This document shows, in pieces, positions 24,337-34,221 of a stretch of 61,695 nucleotides of DNA. The DNA comes from Moraxella bovis (GTDB lineage Bacteria; Pseudomonadota; Gammaproteobacteria; Pseudomonadales; Moraxellaceae). The notes under the pieces are model-generated. The model had not been told where the DNA came from and searched no databases. It saw only the letters and a program-made list of their open reading frames with translations. The position numbers were made by a program, and so were the translations under genes. How positions within the stretch are numbered: the stretch's first letter is position 1; the number at the start of each line of letters is the position of its first letter. The stretch is taken from NCBI RefSeq assembly GCF_002014975.1, contig NZ_MUXV01000011.1, positions 8,662 through 70,356 of the forward strand. The letters run 5' to 3'.

Positions 24337-26430
24337 ATGAGTATCATCCTATTTGAACTTGGTTGTGAAGAACTGCCACCCAAATCCCTAAAAACCCTAG
24401 AAACCGCCCTAAAAACAAGCCTTGAAAAATCGCTTGTGGACGGTCAAATCGCCTTTGACGGCATTAAAAGCTACGCTGCTCCACGCCGTTTGGCGGTGCA
24501 GATTTTTAATGTTGCCAGCGTTACGCCCGACAAAGTAGAAACCAAAAAAGGTCCTGCGGTCAAATCCGCTTTTGATGAGACGGGCGAGCTAACCCGTGCA
24601 GGTCAAGGCTTTTTGCAAGGACTAAACGCCACAGGTTTAAATTTAACCAAAGCCGATTTAATTACCCTTTCTGACAAAAAAGGCGAATACATTGGCTATG
24701 AGCTGACTGTCAAAGGCGAAAGCGTGGACGAGCTACTGCCCCGCCTTATTCAAAAAGCCCTAGATAAGCTACCAATCGCCAAAAAAATGCGGTCAGGTGC
24801 TGACAAACACGAATTTGTCCGCCCTGTCAAATGGGTGGTGCTAATGCGTGATGATGCGGTTATTTCTGCGACCATTCAAGGACACCAAGCGGGAAGTCAA
24901 ACCTGCGGACACCGTTTCCACGCTCCTGATTTTGTGGCAATTTCCAATGCCAACGACTACGAAAGCGTGCTTGAAAACGCCTATGTCATCGCCGATTTTG
25001 CCAAACGCCAAGCGAACATTGTCGCCCAAGTCCAAAAACTCTCTGATGAAATCGGTGCGACCGCCATTGTCCCTGATGAGTTGCTGGATGAAGTTACCGC
25101 CCTTGTGGATTATCCTGTTGCCTTGCGAGCAAGTTTTGAAGAACGTTTCTTAGCCGTTCCCCAAGAAGCCCTTATCAGCACCATGCAAGCCGACCAAAAA
25201 TATTTTTGTCTCACGGACGATAACGGCAAGCTAAAACCCAACTTTATCTTTATCAGCAACATTGACAGCCTTGATAAATCTGCGGTGATTTTGGGCAATG
25301 AAAAAGTGGTACGCCCACGCCTGTCGGACGCTGAATTTTTCTTTTTGCAAGACCAAAAACGTCCGCTTGCCGACTTTGCCGAAACCCTAAAAACCCGAGT
25401 GTTCCAAGACAAACTTGGTACGATTTGGGAAAAGGGCGAGCGTATTGCCAAACTGTCTGCCTTTATTAGCGAAAACTTGCGTCCGCACGGTTGGGACGTG
25501 CCGACCGATGACGTGGTGCGAGCAGGAATTTTGGCAAAGGCGGATTTGGCGACCACGTTGGTGGGCGAATTCCCCGAATTGCAAGGCATTGCAGGGACGT
25601 ATTACGCCCACAAATCGGGCGAAAAAGCGGACGTGGCGAACGCCATTGCCGAGCAATACCTGCCCAAATTTAGTGGCGATGAATTGCCCAAAACCGACAT
25701 TGGTGTGTGCTTGGCACTTGCCGACCGCTTGGATACCATCGTGGGGATTTTTGGCATTAATGAAGCACCGACAGGCTCTAAAGACCCATTTAGTCTAAGA
25801 CGAGCCAGTATTGGCGTGCTAAGAATTTTGATTGATAAAAAGTTACCCTTAAACCTTGTAGCGCTGGTTGAACAAGCTCTAAAAGGCTATGGCAACCGCC
25901 TAGCCAATCTTGCCAAAACCTTTACCGATGTGATGGAGTTTATCAATGCACGCTATCGTGCCATGTACACCGAGCAGGGCGTGAATGTAGACACCATTCA
26001 AGCGGTGCAAGCGATAAATCCGCACATGCCCCTTGATTTTGATGAGCGTATCCGTGCGGTACAGGCGTTTCGTGCGTTGCCACAGGCACAGGTGCTGGCA
26101 GAGAACAACAAACGTGTTGCCAACATCCTTGCCAAAGCCGACAACGTGGACGAGAATGTAGATGAGAGCCTATTGACCGAGACGGCAGAAAAGGCGTTGT
26201 ATCAGGCGATTTTGAGTGCCAAAGAGACGGTAAAACCCTTACAGGATAAGGCGGATTATCAAGGGGTATTGACCGCCTTGACCGCTTTGGCAAGCCCATT
26301 GACCGACTTTTTTGATAATGTCATGGTAAATTCCGATGACGAAAATCTCAAAAACAACCGCCTAGCCTTGCTTGGGCAGGTGCGTACGCTGTTTTTGAGC
26401 GTGGCGGATATTGGGGTATTGCAAGGTTAA
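24337..26430 (+). CDS. glyS: Glycyl-tRNA synthetase beta chain
   Basis: This is the beta subunit of glycyl-tRNA synthetase, which binds tRNA-Gly and is needed for charging. It has 697 residues, close to the E. coli 689. It starts with the conserved LFELGCEELPPKSL and contains KRMSG-like AKKMRSGADKHEFVRPVKW, HRFHAPDF, DPFSLRRASIGVLRILID and an ArgRS-like anticodon domain with AYRALPQAQ-like AFRALPQAQVLAENNKRVANIL near the end. It has an AAAAAGG RBS. It probably has its own promoter, given the insertion of three genes between it and glyQ. Confidence 0.96.
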   Translation: MSIILFELGCEELPPKSLKTLETALKTSLEKSLVDGQIAFDGIKSYAAPRRLAVQIFNVASVTPDKVETKKGPAVKSAFDETGELTRAGQGFLQGLNATGLNLTKADLITLSDKKGEYIGYELTVKGESVDELLPRLIQKALDKLPIAKKMRSGADKHEFVRPVKWVVLMRDDAVISATIQGHQAGSQTCGHRFHAPDFVAISNANDYESVLENAYVIADFAKRQANIVAQVQKLSDEIGATAIVPDELLDEVTALVDYPVALRASFEERFLAVPQEALISTMQADQKYFCLTDDNGKLKPNFIFISNIDSLDKSAVILGNEKVVRPRLSDAEFFFLQDQKRPLADFAETLKTRVFQDKLGTIWEKGERIAKLSAFISENLRPHGWDVPTDDVVRAGILAKADLATTLVGEFPELQGIAGTYYAHKSGEKADVANAIAEQYLPKFSGDELPKTDIGVCLALADRLDTIVGIFGINEAPTGSKDPFSLRRASIGVLRILIDKKLPLNLVALVEQALKGYGNRLANLAKTFTDVMEFINARYRAMYTEQGVNVDTIQAVQAINPHMPLDFDERIRAVQAFRALPQAQVLAENNKRVANILAKADNVDENVDESLLTETAEKALYQAILSAKETVKPLQDKADYQGVLTALTALASPLTDFFDNVMVNSDDENLKNNRLALLGQVRTLFLSVADIGVLQG

Positions 26431-26449
26431 ACAAGTCTTGCCAAAACCA

Positions 26450-26477
26450 AAACCCTATCGCAATGATAGGGTTTTTT
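26450..26477. terminator. Terminator between convergent glyS and glyA
   Basis: AAACCCTATC-GCAAT-GATAGGGTTT is followed by T on the + strand. It ends glyS and may also serve glyA on the other strand. Confidence 0.85.
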
Positions 26478-26545
26478 GATTAACTCTACAGACAACCAAA
26501 AAATCCGCCCCATGACATCATCAAGAGGCGGATTTGATGTAGGAC

Positions 26546-27928
26546 TTATTTTTGATTGATTTTTGCCATCGCTTTTTCGTAGAACTCATTAAATTTGTCT
26601 TTGGCGGTGTGGACAAATTCGCTGTCGGCCTGCTCATCAATCATATCACTAATTTTGGAGAACAGCTCTTTGGTTTTGGATTTTTGATATACAGGCAGTC
26701 TTTGACATACTTCGCTAACTTTGGTACGCACTTCACCAATCACTTTTTCATTGCCTTTGGCATCCAAAATATCGCACACCCAGCCAGCCAGCTCCACGCA
26801 CTCAGCTTCTTTAAAACCACGAGTGGTAACGGCAGGTGTACCAAGGCGGATACCGCTTGTTACAAAGGGTGATTTGGGGTCGTTTGGCACGGAGTTTTTG
26901 TTCACAGTGATGTGAGCGTCCCCAAGCCATTTGTCCGCTTCTTTGCCTGTAATGCCTTGCTTGATAAGGCTGATTAGCATAAGGTGGTTTTCGGTACCGC
27001 CAGACACCACGTCATAGCCACGAGCGATAATCGTGTCTGCCATGGCTTTGGCGTTTTTGACAACTTGTTGTTGATATTCTTTGTACTCATCGCTCATTGC
27101 TTCTTTAAAGCACACTGCTTTGGCGGCAATGGCGTGCATTAGAGGACCGCCTTGCGTACCAGGGAAGACGGCTGAGTTTAGTTTTTTCTCAATCTCTTCG
27201 TTGGCACGGGCAAGGATAAGACCCGAGCGAGGGCCACGCAAGGTTTTGTGAGTGGTGGTGGTCGTTACGTCCGCAATCTGTACGGGGTTCGGGTACACAC
27301 CTGCCGCCACAAGCCCTGCAACGTGTGCCATATCTACCATAAGATACGCACCGACTTCATCGGCAATCTCACGAAACTTTTGCCAGTCTATGACCTGACT
27401 ATATGCCGAAAAGCCAGCGATAATCATCTTAGGCTTATGCTCACGAGCCAGACGAGCCACTTCATCATAATCAATCAAGCCGTCATCGGTAATGCCATAA
27501 TGCACGGCATTATACGTTTTGCCTGAGAACGACACGCTTGCCCCGTGTGTCAGATGTCCACCGTGAGCCAAGCTCATGCCAAGCACGGTGTCGCCTGCTT
27601 CTAGTAGGGCAAGATACACGGCAGCGTTGGCGTTAGACCCTGAGTGTGGCTGTACGTTGGCATAGTCCGCCCCAAACAGCTCTTTGGCACGGTCAATGGC
27701 AATCTGCTCAATCATGTCCACATGCTCACAACCGCCATAATAGCGTTTGTTAGGGTAGCCTTCGGCATATTTGTTGGTTAGGTTTGAGCCTTGTGCCATC
27801 ATCACGGCAGGGGAGCAGTAGTTCTCACTGGCGATAAGCTCAATGTGGTCTTCTTGACGCTCGCCCTCGGCATCAATGGCGATGGCAATCTCGGGGTCAA
27901 TGGCGTGTAGGGAGATGTCTTTGAACAT
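26546..27928 (-). CDS. glyA: Serine hydroxymethyltransferase with C-terminal extension
   Basis: GlyA is a PLP enzyme that converts serine and tetrahydrofolate to glycine and 5,10-methylene-THF. The PLP Lys is residue 228 in [15 protein letters not shown]; the start [14 protein letters not shown] and the HGGHLTHG block are typical. The normal protein ends near residue 416 ([11 protein letters not shown], as E. coli 417), but here a tail of about 44 residues follows: [19 protein letters not shown] then an amphipathic helix ending KAMAKINQK. The tail is in frame, has the same codon character, and is not a fusion I recognise. Placement near glyQS fits glycine metabolism. Confidence 0.96.
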   Translation of the reverse strand: MFKDISLHAIDPEIAIAIDAEGERQEDHIELIASENYCSPAVMMAQGSNLTNKYAEGYPNKRYYGGCEHVDMIEQIAIDRAKELFGADYANVQPHSGSNANAAVYLALLEAGDTVLGMSLAHGGHLTHGASVSFSGKTYNAVHYGITDDGLIDYDEVARLAREHKPKMIIAGFSAYSQVIDWQKFREIADEVGAYLMVDMAHVAGLVAAGVYPNPVQIADVTTTTTHKTLRGPRSGLILARANEEIEKKLNSAVFPGTQGGPLMHAIAAKAVCFKEAMSDEYKEYQQQVVKNAKAMADTIIARGYDVVSGGTENHLMLISLIKQGITGKEADKWLGDAHITVNKNSVPNDPKSPFVTSGIRLGTPAVTTRGFKEAECVELAGWVCDILDAKGNEKVIGEVRTKVSEVCQRLPVYQKSKTKELFSKISDMIDEQADSEFVHTAKDKFNEFYEKAMAKINQK

Positions 27929-28071
27929 AAAAAATCCTTAGATTGGAAAGATTAGAAATGAAATGGTATAAAAACATGCTAAGTGTATCATATTTTACCT
28001 AAAATGGCAGGGGTATTTTGGTATCAGAGATGATAAATAGACCAAAATCATACCAAGATATTAGTCGATTA

Positions 28072-28527
28072 TCAATTTAAAAAATCTGTTAAAAACATCT
28101 CCTGCACTAACACTGCTCGCCCTTGCCAATCATAGACCGTATTTCGCCCCCAATGCTTATTATTAAAAAAGTAAGTGCGAGTATGGGGCAAGTTTTTGTT
28201 GTGCTTAAACATGACATAGCCAATTGGTGTGCGTTTTAAATGGCGTAGGCGTTTGGCATTACCGACTAGGCTTGTCAAGGGAAATACACTTTTGGCACGC
28301 ACCCATGCTTTATCATCATTGCCATAAAGCTCCACTTCACGCACCCACGCAAGGGCAGAGCGGTGGATGGGCAGTCCTAAGAGTTTTTTGGTGGTAAAAT
28401 CAATGACTTGATACGATTCACGCACCACATTGACATGCAAGGCTTGCCCTGCTCGCTGTTCTAATAAGGTGGTGAGCGAGCCGTGAGAATATAGATAAGG
28501 GGCTAAGGTGGTGGGTGGTGTGGTCAT
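28072..28527 (-). CDS. ubiC: Chorismate pyruvate-lyase
   Basis: UbiC splits chorismate into 4-hydroxybenzoate and pyruvate, the first step of ubiquinone synthesis. This 151-residue protein shows family features: YLYSHGSLTTLLEQRAGQ near the N-terminus, VREVELYGNDDKAWVRAKSV in the middle, and the C-terminal WGRNTVYDWQGRAVLVQEMFL. The start MTTPPTTLAPYL (28527) is preferred; a longer reading to 28572 adds residues not seen in the family. It is not next to ubiA here. Distant members diverge, but the set of motifs is convincing. Confidence 0.85.
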   Translation of the reverse strand: MTTPPTTLAPYLYSHGSLTTLLEQRAGQALHVNVVRESYQVIDFTTKKLLGLPIHRSALAWVREVELYGNDDKAWVRAKSVFPLTSLVGNAKRLRHLKRTPIGYVMFKHNKNLPHTRTYFFNNKHWGRNTVYDWQGRAVLVQEMFLTDFLN

Positions 28528-28948
28528 GATAAAATAGTGTGAAATTTGGCAAATTTTAGCATAAAATGACAATAGTGGGGGCGAGATGGGGTGGTTTTTG
28601 AGATGTTTTGTTACAATTTGGCAGATTTTTCAAAAAATTTTTATAAAAAATCAAACATTATCATCAAGATAATTTATACACCACATTTTGAGAAAATCAC
28701 CTTACTTTTCAGAGGGTTATCACTTTGCTTGTCTTAATTATCATCAATTTTTATAATGAAAAATCCAACATCATTTTTTAAAAAAATAATGACAATTTAA
28801 GCAGGCTATTGGATAAATGCCAAACTTTTGGGTATGCTAGGCACATGAAAAACAAACGAGCAATACAGATGGTTTTGCATTGCTTTTTCATAAGTTGGCA
28901 GTTTTGTCATTCACGGTCCTAGACCCATGAACTTTAAGGAAAATTCTC
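28528..28948 (+). promoter_or_regulatory. Upstream region and probable promoter of aceA
   Basis: This 420-base AT-rich gap lies between divergent ubiC and aceA. TTGGAT (28809-28814) and TATGCT (28833-28838) spaced by 18 bases could be the aceA promoter. A 25-codon ORF (28845-28922, starting MKNKRAIQMV) follows at once and contains the hairpin AGCAAT/ATTGCT with a following T-run (28859-28888), so a leader or attenuator is possible. Nothing else was recognised in the first 280 bases. Confidence 0.45.
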
Positions 28949-30547
28949 ATGACTTACCAATCCGCCCTAGAACACGTTCGCAAAGTTAAAGAAAAACTCG
29001 GAGGCACTTGGGACGCTATCCGCCCAGAAGATGCCGCTCGCATGATTGTCCAAAACCGCTTTAAAACTGGTCTTGACATTGCCAAATACACCGCTGCCAT
29101 CATGCGTCGTGACATGGCAGAGTACGATGCTGACAATTCTAAATACACCCAGTCGCTAGGCTGTTGGCATGGATTTATCGCCCAACAAAAAATGATTGCC
29201 AACAAAAAATACTTCGGCACTACCAACAAACGCTACATCTACCTATCAGGCTGGATGGTTGCCGCCCTACGCTCTGAGTTTGGTCCACTGCCTGACCAAT
29301 CCATGCACGAAAAAACTGCCGTGCCAAAGCTCATTGAAGAGATTTACACTTTCTTACGCCAAGCAGACGCCAAAGAGCTAAACGATTTGTTCCGTGCGTT
29401 GCAAAAAGCAGAACAAGCAGGAGATACTGCAAAAGTTAAAGAAATCGAAGCTCAAATTGACAATTTTGAAACCCACGTTGTGCCAATCATCGCTGACATT
29501 GATGCAGGTTTTGGTAACGAAGAAGCCACCTACCTACTGACCAAACAAATGATTGAAGCAGGGGCGTGCGCCATTCAAATTGAAAACCAAGTATCAGATG
29601 CCAAGCAGTGCGGACACCAAGCTGGTAAAGTTACCGTACCACACGAAGACTTTTTGGCGAAAATCAATGCCGTGCGTTATGCCTTCTTAGAGCTTGGCGT
29701 GGACGAGGGTGTGATTGTTGCCCGTACCGACTCAGAAGGTGCCGACCTTACCCAAAAAATCCCTGTAAGCCGTGAACCCGGTGATTTGGCGAGCAAATAC
29801 ATCAGCTACCTAGAAACCACCGAGATTGACATCGCGGACGCCAAAGAAGATGAAATCCTTATCAAGCGTAACGGTAAACTACACCGCCCAACTCGCTTGC
29901 CATCAGGTCTGTATCAGTTCCGTGAAGGCACACAGCACGACCGTGTTGTCCTTGACTGCGTAACTTCGCTCCAAAACGGTGCGGACATGATTTGGATTGA
30001 GACCCCAACCCCAGACGTGGCAGGCATTGCAAGTTTTGTTAATGACATCAAAAAACAAGTGCCAGATGCTAAATTGGTGTACAACAACTCTCCGTCATTT
30101 AACTGGACAATCAACTTCCGTCAGCAAGCCTACGACCGTTGGGTTGCCGAAGGTAAAGACGTATCAGGCTACGAGCGTGATAAGCTGATGGATGCTCAAT
30201 ATGACGACAGCGAGCTTGCTCGTGATGCGGACAAAAAAATCCGTACTTTCCAAGCGGACGCTGCCCGTGAAGCAGGTGTTTTCCACCACCTCATCACGCT
30301 ACCGACTTACCACACCGCCGCTCTATCTACACACGAGTTGGCAAAAGGTTATTTTGGTGATGAAGGTATGCTTGCGTATGTGGCAGGCGTTCAGCGTAAA
30401 GAAATCCGTGGCGGTATCGCTTGCGTGAAACACCAAGCCATGGCAGGCTCGGACATTGGCGATGACCACAAAGAGATTTTCTCTGGCGAAAATGCGTTGA
30501 AAGCTGGCGATGCGAGCAAAAACACCATGAACCAATTTGGCGGTTAA
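28949..30547 (+). CDS. aceA: Isocitrate lyase
   Basis: AceA cleaves isocitrate to succinate and glyoxylate, the first step of the glyoxylate shunt. It has 532 residues, the longer pseudomonad/Moraxellaceae type. The active-site signature is KQCGHQAGKV with Cys221; PIIADIDAGFGNEEATYLL and YNNSPSFNW are also present. A coiled insert lies at about residues 145-170. AAGGAAAATTCTC provides the RBS. The next gene, glcB, uses the glyoxylate formed, and an inverted-repeat terminator and REP-like hairpins separate them, so they may be regulated apart. Confidence 0.97.
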   Translation: MTYQSALEHVRKVKEKLGGTWDAIRPEDAARMIVQNRFKTGLDIAKYTAAIMRRDMAEYDADNSKYTQSLGCWHGFIAQQKMIANKKYFGTTNKRYIYLSGWMVAALRSEFGPLPDQSMHEKTAVPKLIEEIYTFLRQADAKELNDLFRALQKAEQAGDTAKVKEIEAQIDNFETHVVPIIADIDAGFGNEEATYLLTKQMIEAGACAIQIENQVSDAKQCGHQAGKVTVPHEDFLAKINAVRYAFLELGVDEGVIVARTDSEGADLTQKIPVSREPGDLASKYISYLETTEIDIADAKEDEILIKRNGKLHRPTRLPSGLYQFREGTQHDRVVLDCVTSLQNGADMIWIETPTPDVAGIASFVNDIKKQVPDAKLVYNNSPSFNWTINFRQQAYDRWVAEGKDVSGYERDKLMDAQYDDSELARDADKKIRTFQADAAREAGVFHHLITLPTYHTAALSTHELAKGYFGDEGMLAYVAGVQRKEIRGGIACVKHQAMAGSDIGDDHKEIFSGENALKAGDASKNTMNQFGG

Positions 30548-30569
30548 TTCTCGCTAAATCCTAAGCGTG

Positions 30570-30607
30570 AAAACGGTGTTTTACTGTCAAAGTAGAACAC
30601 CGTTTTT
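30570..30607 (+). terminator. Terminator after aceA
   Basis: AAAACGGTGTT (30570-30580) pairs with AACACCGTTTT (30596-30606), followed by T; it starts 23 bases after the aceA stop. Confidence 0.85.
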
Positions 30608-30631
30608 GTTAAATGGAAGCTAACTGATATT

Positions 30632-30711
30632 GGTTTTCCGTTCGCCCTGAGCTTGTCGAAGGGTGAAAGAAAACCGTTATGGTTCGACACGCTCACCACG
30701 AACGGTTTTTA
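30632..30711. repeat. REP-like double hairpin
   Basis: Two adjacent hairpins are present: GGTTTTC-cg-TTCGCCC pairs with GGGTGAA-a-GAAAACC, then AAAACCGTT pairs with AACGGTTTT. The inner text CCTGAGCTTGTCGAAGG and GGTTCGACACGCTCACCAC is a motif known to me from dispersed intergenic repeats of several bacteria. It lies between the aceA terminator and glcB. Confidence 0.65.
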
Positions 30712-30743
30712 TCAAATTTCATTTTTATTTTAAGGACAAAACA

Positions 30744-32909
30744 ATGGCAACAACTCGCATTCAAAAAGGCTCTTTGGCGATTGACAAAATCTTATTTGAT
30801 TTTATTGAAAATGAAGCCCTACCTGTGGCAAAGCTAGATAGCGACACTTATTGGAAAAACTTTGAGCAAGTGGTGCTTGACCTCACCCCAAAAAACAAAG
30901 CCCTACTTGCCAAACGCGATGAGTTTCAAGCTCAAATTGACGCTTGGCACAAAAACAACACTTATGAGCTGGGTGCGTACAAACAATTTTTAACCGACAT
31001 TGGTTATCTTGAACCAGAAGTGGCGGACTTTTCTATCGCCACCGAAAATGTCGATGATGAAATCGCCACCATCGCAGGGGCTCAATTGGTTGTGCCTGTA
31101 CGAAACGCCCGCTATGCCCTAAATGCTGGCAATGCTCGTTGGGGTTCGCTTTATGATGCCTTGTATGGCTTTGATGTCATCAGCGAGGCAGACGGTGCAG
31201 AAAAAGGCAAAGGCTATAACCCTGTACGGGGGGCGAAGGTCATTGCATTTGCCAAAAATTTCCTTGATGAAACTTTCCCATTGGTAGAAGGTTCGCACGC
31301 TGATGTAACAACTTATGCGATTGACAATGGTAGATTATCCGCCAAAATTGGCGATAAAACCACTACTTTGCAAAACGCTGAAAAACTGGCAGGCTTTAAC
31401 GGCACAGCAGACAACCCAAGCGAAATTATCTTAAAAAACAATGGCCTACACGCCATCGTTCAGATTGACCGTGAGCATTTGATTGGCAAAGATGACAAAG
31501 CAGGCGTCAAAGATGTGATTTTAGAATCGGCGGTTACCACCATTCAAGACTTAGAAGACTCCGTGGCGGCGGTAGATGCCGAAGAAAAGGTAGAAGGCTA
31601 TCGCAACTGGCTGGGTCTTATGAAAGGCGATTTGTCTGAGCAAGTGGAGAAAAATGGCAAAACCATTACCCGCACCCTAAACCCCGACCGCACCTTTACC
31701 GACCTAAATGGCAACAGCCAAACCCTACACGGGCGTTCGGTGCTACTTTTGCGTAATGTTGGACATTTGATGACCAACCCTGCGATTTTGGTGGGTGGCG
31801 AAGAGATTTTTGAGGGGATTATGGACGCTCTTATCACGCCAATGCTGACCGCCATTGACATTCGTGGCGAGAACACCTTGCGTAACTCTCGCACAGGCTC
31901 CATGTATATCGTTAAGCCAAAAATGCATGGCTCGGATGAAGTGGCGTTTGCCGTGGAGCTGTTCTCTCGTGCCGAAGAAGCTATTGGCTTACCCAGAAAT
32001 AGCCTAAAAATGGGCATCATGGACGAAGAGCGTAGAACGTCCGCCAACCTTAAAAACTGTATCGCCCAAGTTCGTGAGCGGACGATTTTTATTAACACAG
32101 GCTTTATGGACAGAACAGGCGATGAGATTCACACCGCCATGCACGCAGGGGCGTTTGTGCGTAAGGGCGAGATTAAGGGACAGACGTGGTTTGGGGCGTA
32201 TGAAGAGCGTAACGTCTCAATCGGTCTAAAAGCAGGACTGCGTGGCAAAGCCCAAATCGGTAAAGGCATGTGGCCTAAGCCTGATGAACTTGCCGAGATG
32301 TATCGCACCAAGATTGAACACCCCCAAGCAGGGGCAAACTGTGCATGGGTACCGTCTCCAAGCGGTGCGGTGATTCACGCCATTCATTATCACAAATGCA
32401 ATGTCATGAACCGCCAAGAAGAGCTTGCACGCCTTGACACGCCTAGCCTTGATGACCTTTTGACCATTCCTCTTGCCACCGATACAAATTGGACAGCGGA
32501 CGAAAAACGCCGTGAACTTGAAAACAACTGCCAAGGCATTTTGGGCTATGTCGTGCGTTGGGTAGATTTGGGCGTGGGCTGTTCCAAAGTGCCTGACATC
32601 AACAACGTGGGGCTGATGGAAGACCGTGCCACCTTGCGTATCTCATCTCAGCACGTCGCCAACTGGCTGGCTCACGGTATCGTAACTGCCGATGAAGTCT
32701 GGGACACCCTAAAACGCATGGCAAAAGTCGTGGACGAGCAAAACAAAGACGACCCTGCCTATCGTCCGATGTCGGCTGATTTTGACAATAACATTGCCTT
32801 TCACGCCGCCGCCGACCTTATCTTTAAGGGAGCGACCGAGCCGAGTGGTTATACCGAGCCGCTACTGCACAAAGCTCGTTTGAAGTTGAAAGGTTATCAG
32901 GGCGATTAA
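30744..32909 (+). CDS. glcB: Malate synthase G
   Basis: GlcB condenses glyoxylate with acetyl-CoA to malate, the second step of the glyoxylate shunt. It has 721 residues, the usual size of isoform G. Typical segments are [59 protein letters not shown] and [17 protein letters not shown]. The catalytic Asp/Arg regions and the TIM barrel are intact. ATG at 30744 with an AAGGACA RBS is used; the open frame extends upstream through the REP-like sequence without support. Confidence 0.97.
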   Translation: MATTRIQKGSLAIDKILFDFIENEALPVAKLDSDTYWKNFEQVVLDLTPKNKALLAKRDEFQAQIDAWHKNNTYELGAYKQFLTDIGYLEPEVADFSIATENVDDEIATIAGAQLVVPVRNARYALNAGNARWGSLYDALYGFDVISEADGAEKGKGYNPVRGAKVIAFAKNFLDETFPLVEGSHADVTTYAIDNGRLSAKIGDKTTTLQNAEKLAGFNGTADNPSEIILKNNGLHAIVQIDREHLIGKDDKAGVKDVILESAVTTIQDLEDSVAAVDAEEKVEGYRNWLGLMKGDLSEQVEKNGKTITRTLNPDRTFTDLNGNSQTLHGRSVLLLRNVGHLMTNPAILVGGEEIFEGIMDALITPMLTAIDIRGENTLRNSRTGSMYIVKPKMHGSDEVAFAVELFSRAEEAIGLPRNSLKMGIMDEERRTSANLKNCIAQVRERTIFINTGFMDRTGDEIHTAMHAGAFVRKGEIKGQTWFGAYEERNVSIGLKAGLRGKAQIGKGMWPKPDELAEMYRTKIEHPQAGANCAWVPSPSGAVIHAIHYHKCNVMNRQEELARLDTPSLDDLLTIPLATDTNWTADEKRRELENNCQGILGYVVRWVDLGVGCSKVPDINNVGLMEDRATLRISSQHVANWLAHGIVTADEVWDTLKRMAKVVDEQNKDDPAYRPMSADFDNNIAFHAAADLIFKGATEPSGYTEPLLHKARLKLKGYQGD

Positions 32910-32920
32910 TCGCTTGTGAT

Positions 32921-32952
32921 AAAAACCCCAAGCTGTCATAGTTTGGGGTTTT
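32921..32952. terminator. Terminator between convergent genes
   Basis: AAAAACCCCAA pairs with TTGGGGTTTTT (32942-32952), 11 bases after the glcB stop; on the other strand it ends the EF-hand protein gene. Confidence 0.85.
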
Positions 32953-32954
32953 TA

Positions 32955-33329
32955 TTACCTAGATTTTTTAAAGATTGCATAAATACCAAATAACACGCAG
33001 TTGTAAATAAATGAGAATATTGCTCCTGTAATGGGTGCTAGTGCTCGACCTGTATCGTTAGAAACTCTCTGCATGGCTTGTTGTTGTTCCGGTGTAATTT
33101 CATCACCACTAAAAAAACCATCATCATCTAAATCAAAACTATTCAAATAAATGGTTTTTTGATAATGAAAAAATTCTGCCATAAAAACAATCAAAAGCCA
33201 TACCAATATAATTGATAATATCCATGCTATCCATATAGGTATTTTTCGACGGTTTGCAATTTTAATGACAATAAATGAGGGTGATGTTATTAAAAAAATG
33301 GTTAAGAAGATAGAAAATATTATCATCAA
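32955..33329 (-). CDS. Membrane protein with an EF-hand loop
   Basis: This 124-residue protein has unknown function. It has two N-terminal membrane segments (about 1-20 and 30-52), a soluble part, and a third hydrophobic segment near the C-terminus (about 95-118). The soluble part contains a perfect 12-position EF-hand loop, D66-L-D68-D-D70-G71-F-F-S74-G-D-E77, which should bind calcium. No paralogue or partner was recognised. It may be a calcium-responsive membrane protein; that is inference from the loop only. Confidence 0.7.
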   Translation of the reverse strand: MMIIFSIFLTIFLITSPSFIVIKIANRRKIPIWIAWILSIILVWLLIVFMAEFFHYQKTIYLNSFDLDDDGFFSGDEITPEQQQAMQRVSNDTGRALAPITGAIFSFIYNCVLFGIYAIFKKSR

Positions 33330-33335
33330 TATGCC

Positions 33336-33925
33336 TTACAACTTCGCCAGCCACAAATTCACGCCAAAGCCAATAAACAAACACCCCACCCCCACCATCG
33401 CCAAAGTCATGATAATGGGGCGAGAGCCAAAAGTATCCGCCAGTTTTTTGCCACTAAAAATCAGCAAGGTCAAATATAAAAAGCTGACAATTTGCAAAAT
33501 GACCGCCAAAATAAAAAGGTCAAAAACGGCTTATCATAATCAGGGCGGACAAATTGCACAAAAAACGATAAGAAAAATAAAATCGCCTTGGGGTTGGTAA
33601 GACTAAGTGATGACAAGCGGTAAAAGTGATTGTGCCATTGGACTTTGGGCGGATTAAAACTTTTATTGGCAATGGCATGGCGATTTTTAAAGGTGTGATA
33701 CGCCCCAATGATAAGCCGTACTAGATACGCTAGATAGCACCCACCGATGAGCTTGATGACATCAAACACCGCAGGATAGAGTTTTAATAACGCCCCTGCC
33801 CAAAAGACGGTCGCCAAAATCAGCAAACTATCGCCCACCAAAATCCCCGACATCGCCCCCATGCCCGCCCGCCTACCTTGACTTGCCGACATCGATAGGC
33901 AGTAAGACTGTTTGAATGATGACAA
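33336..33925 (-). pseudogene. LeuE/RhtB-type amino-acid exporter, decayed
   Basis: This is a member of the LysE/RhtB superfamily of inner-membrane amino-acid exporters, nearest LeuE. The readable part begins SASQGRRAGMGAMSGILVGD and includes SLTNPKAILFFLSFFVQFV. A missing base in an A-run (T-run on the coding strand) at about 33508-33511 breaks the frame. Past it the other frame reads LAVILQIVSFLYLTLLIFSG and ends at 33336. The first 40 or so residues, with the TPGP motif and first membrane helix, are absent: upstream is a hairpin repeat (33940-34000). It has both a frameshift and a 5' truncation, so it is surely inactive. Confidence 0.85.
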
Positions 33926-33941
33926 TTACGTCAGCAAGGTA

Positions 33942-33998
33942 GAAGACTAAGTTCTGTGAAGTTGTGAATTAAAGAACAATTACACAAAACTTAGTCTT
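33942..33998. repeat. Long imperfect hairpin at truncation point
   Basis: AAGACTAAGTT and AACTTAGTCTT form the ends of a 56-bp hairpin, with further pairing inside (TGTG/CACA, GTTGT/ACAAT). It lies just where the leuE-like gene loses its 5' part. It may be the end of a small inserted element. Confidence 0.5.
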
Positions 33999-34088
33999 TA
34001 GTGGATACAGCTGGCTTTACCAACCTAACCTTTGATCTTGTGTCTAAGATTTGGATTGGTTCATTTTTTGGTTTTTTGTGTGTGTATT

Positions 34089-34213
34089 GGGGCGTGCTGA
34101 ACATTGATAACATTTTATAAAAATAAGATAAAACTTATTGTTTTGTCAATTTTTGCATGAAAAATGGCTATCCGACCGCTTAATTATGCAAATACCAACA
34201 TTCAACACGCCCC
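34089..34213. repeat. 125-bp MITE-like element
   Basis: The ends are imperfect inverted repeats of about 20 bases: GGGGCGTGCTGAACATTG at the left and CAACATTCAACACGCCCC at the right. The right end shares TGCAAATACCAA plus TTCAACAC with 31-58 of the window. It has no coding capacity. It lies downstream of ffh. Confidence 0.55.
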
Positions 34214-34221
34214 AGGCAAGA

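Noticed and set aside
33265..33600. 111-codon + strand frame across the leuE-like remnant
   Set aside because: Antisense to the decayed exporter; its composition is that of reversed membrane-protein codons.
33930..34080. 4.5S RNA or another housekeeping RNA beside ffh
   Set aside because: The hairpin and flanks do not contain the conserved 4.5S loop sequences; better explained as a repeat element.
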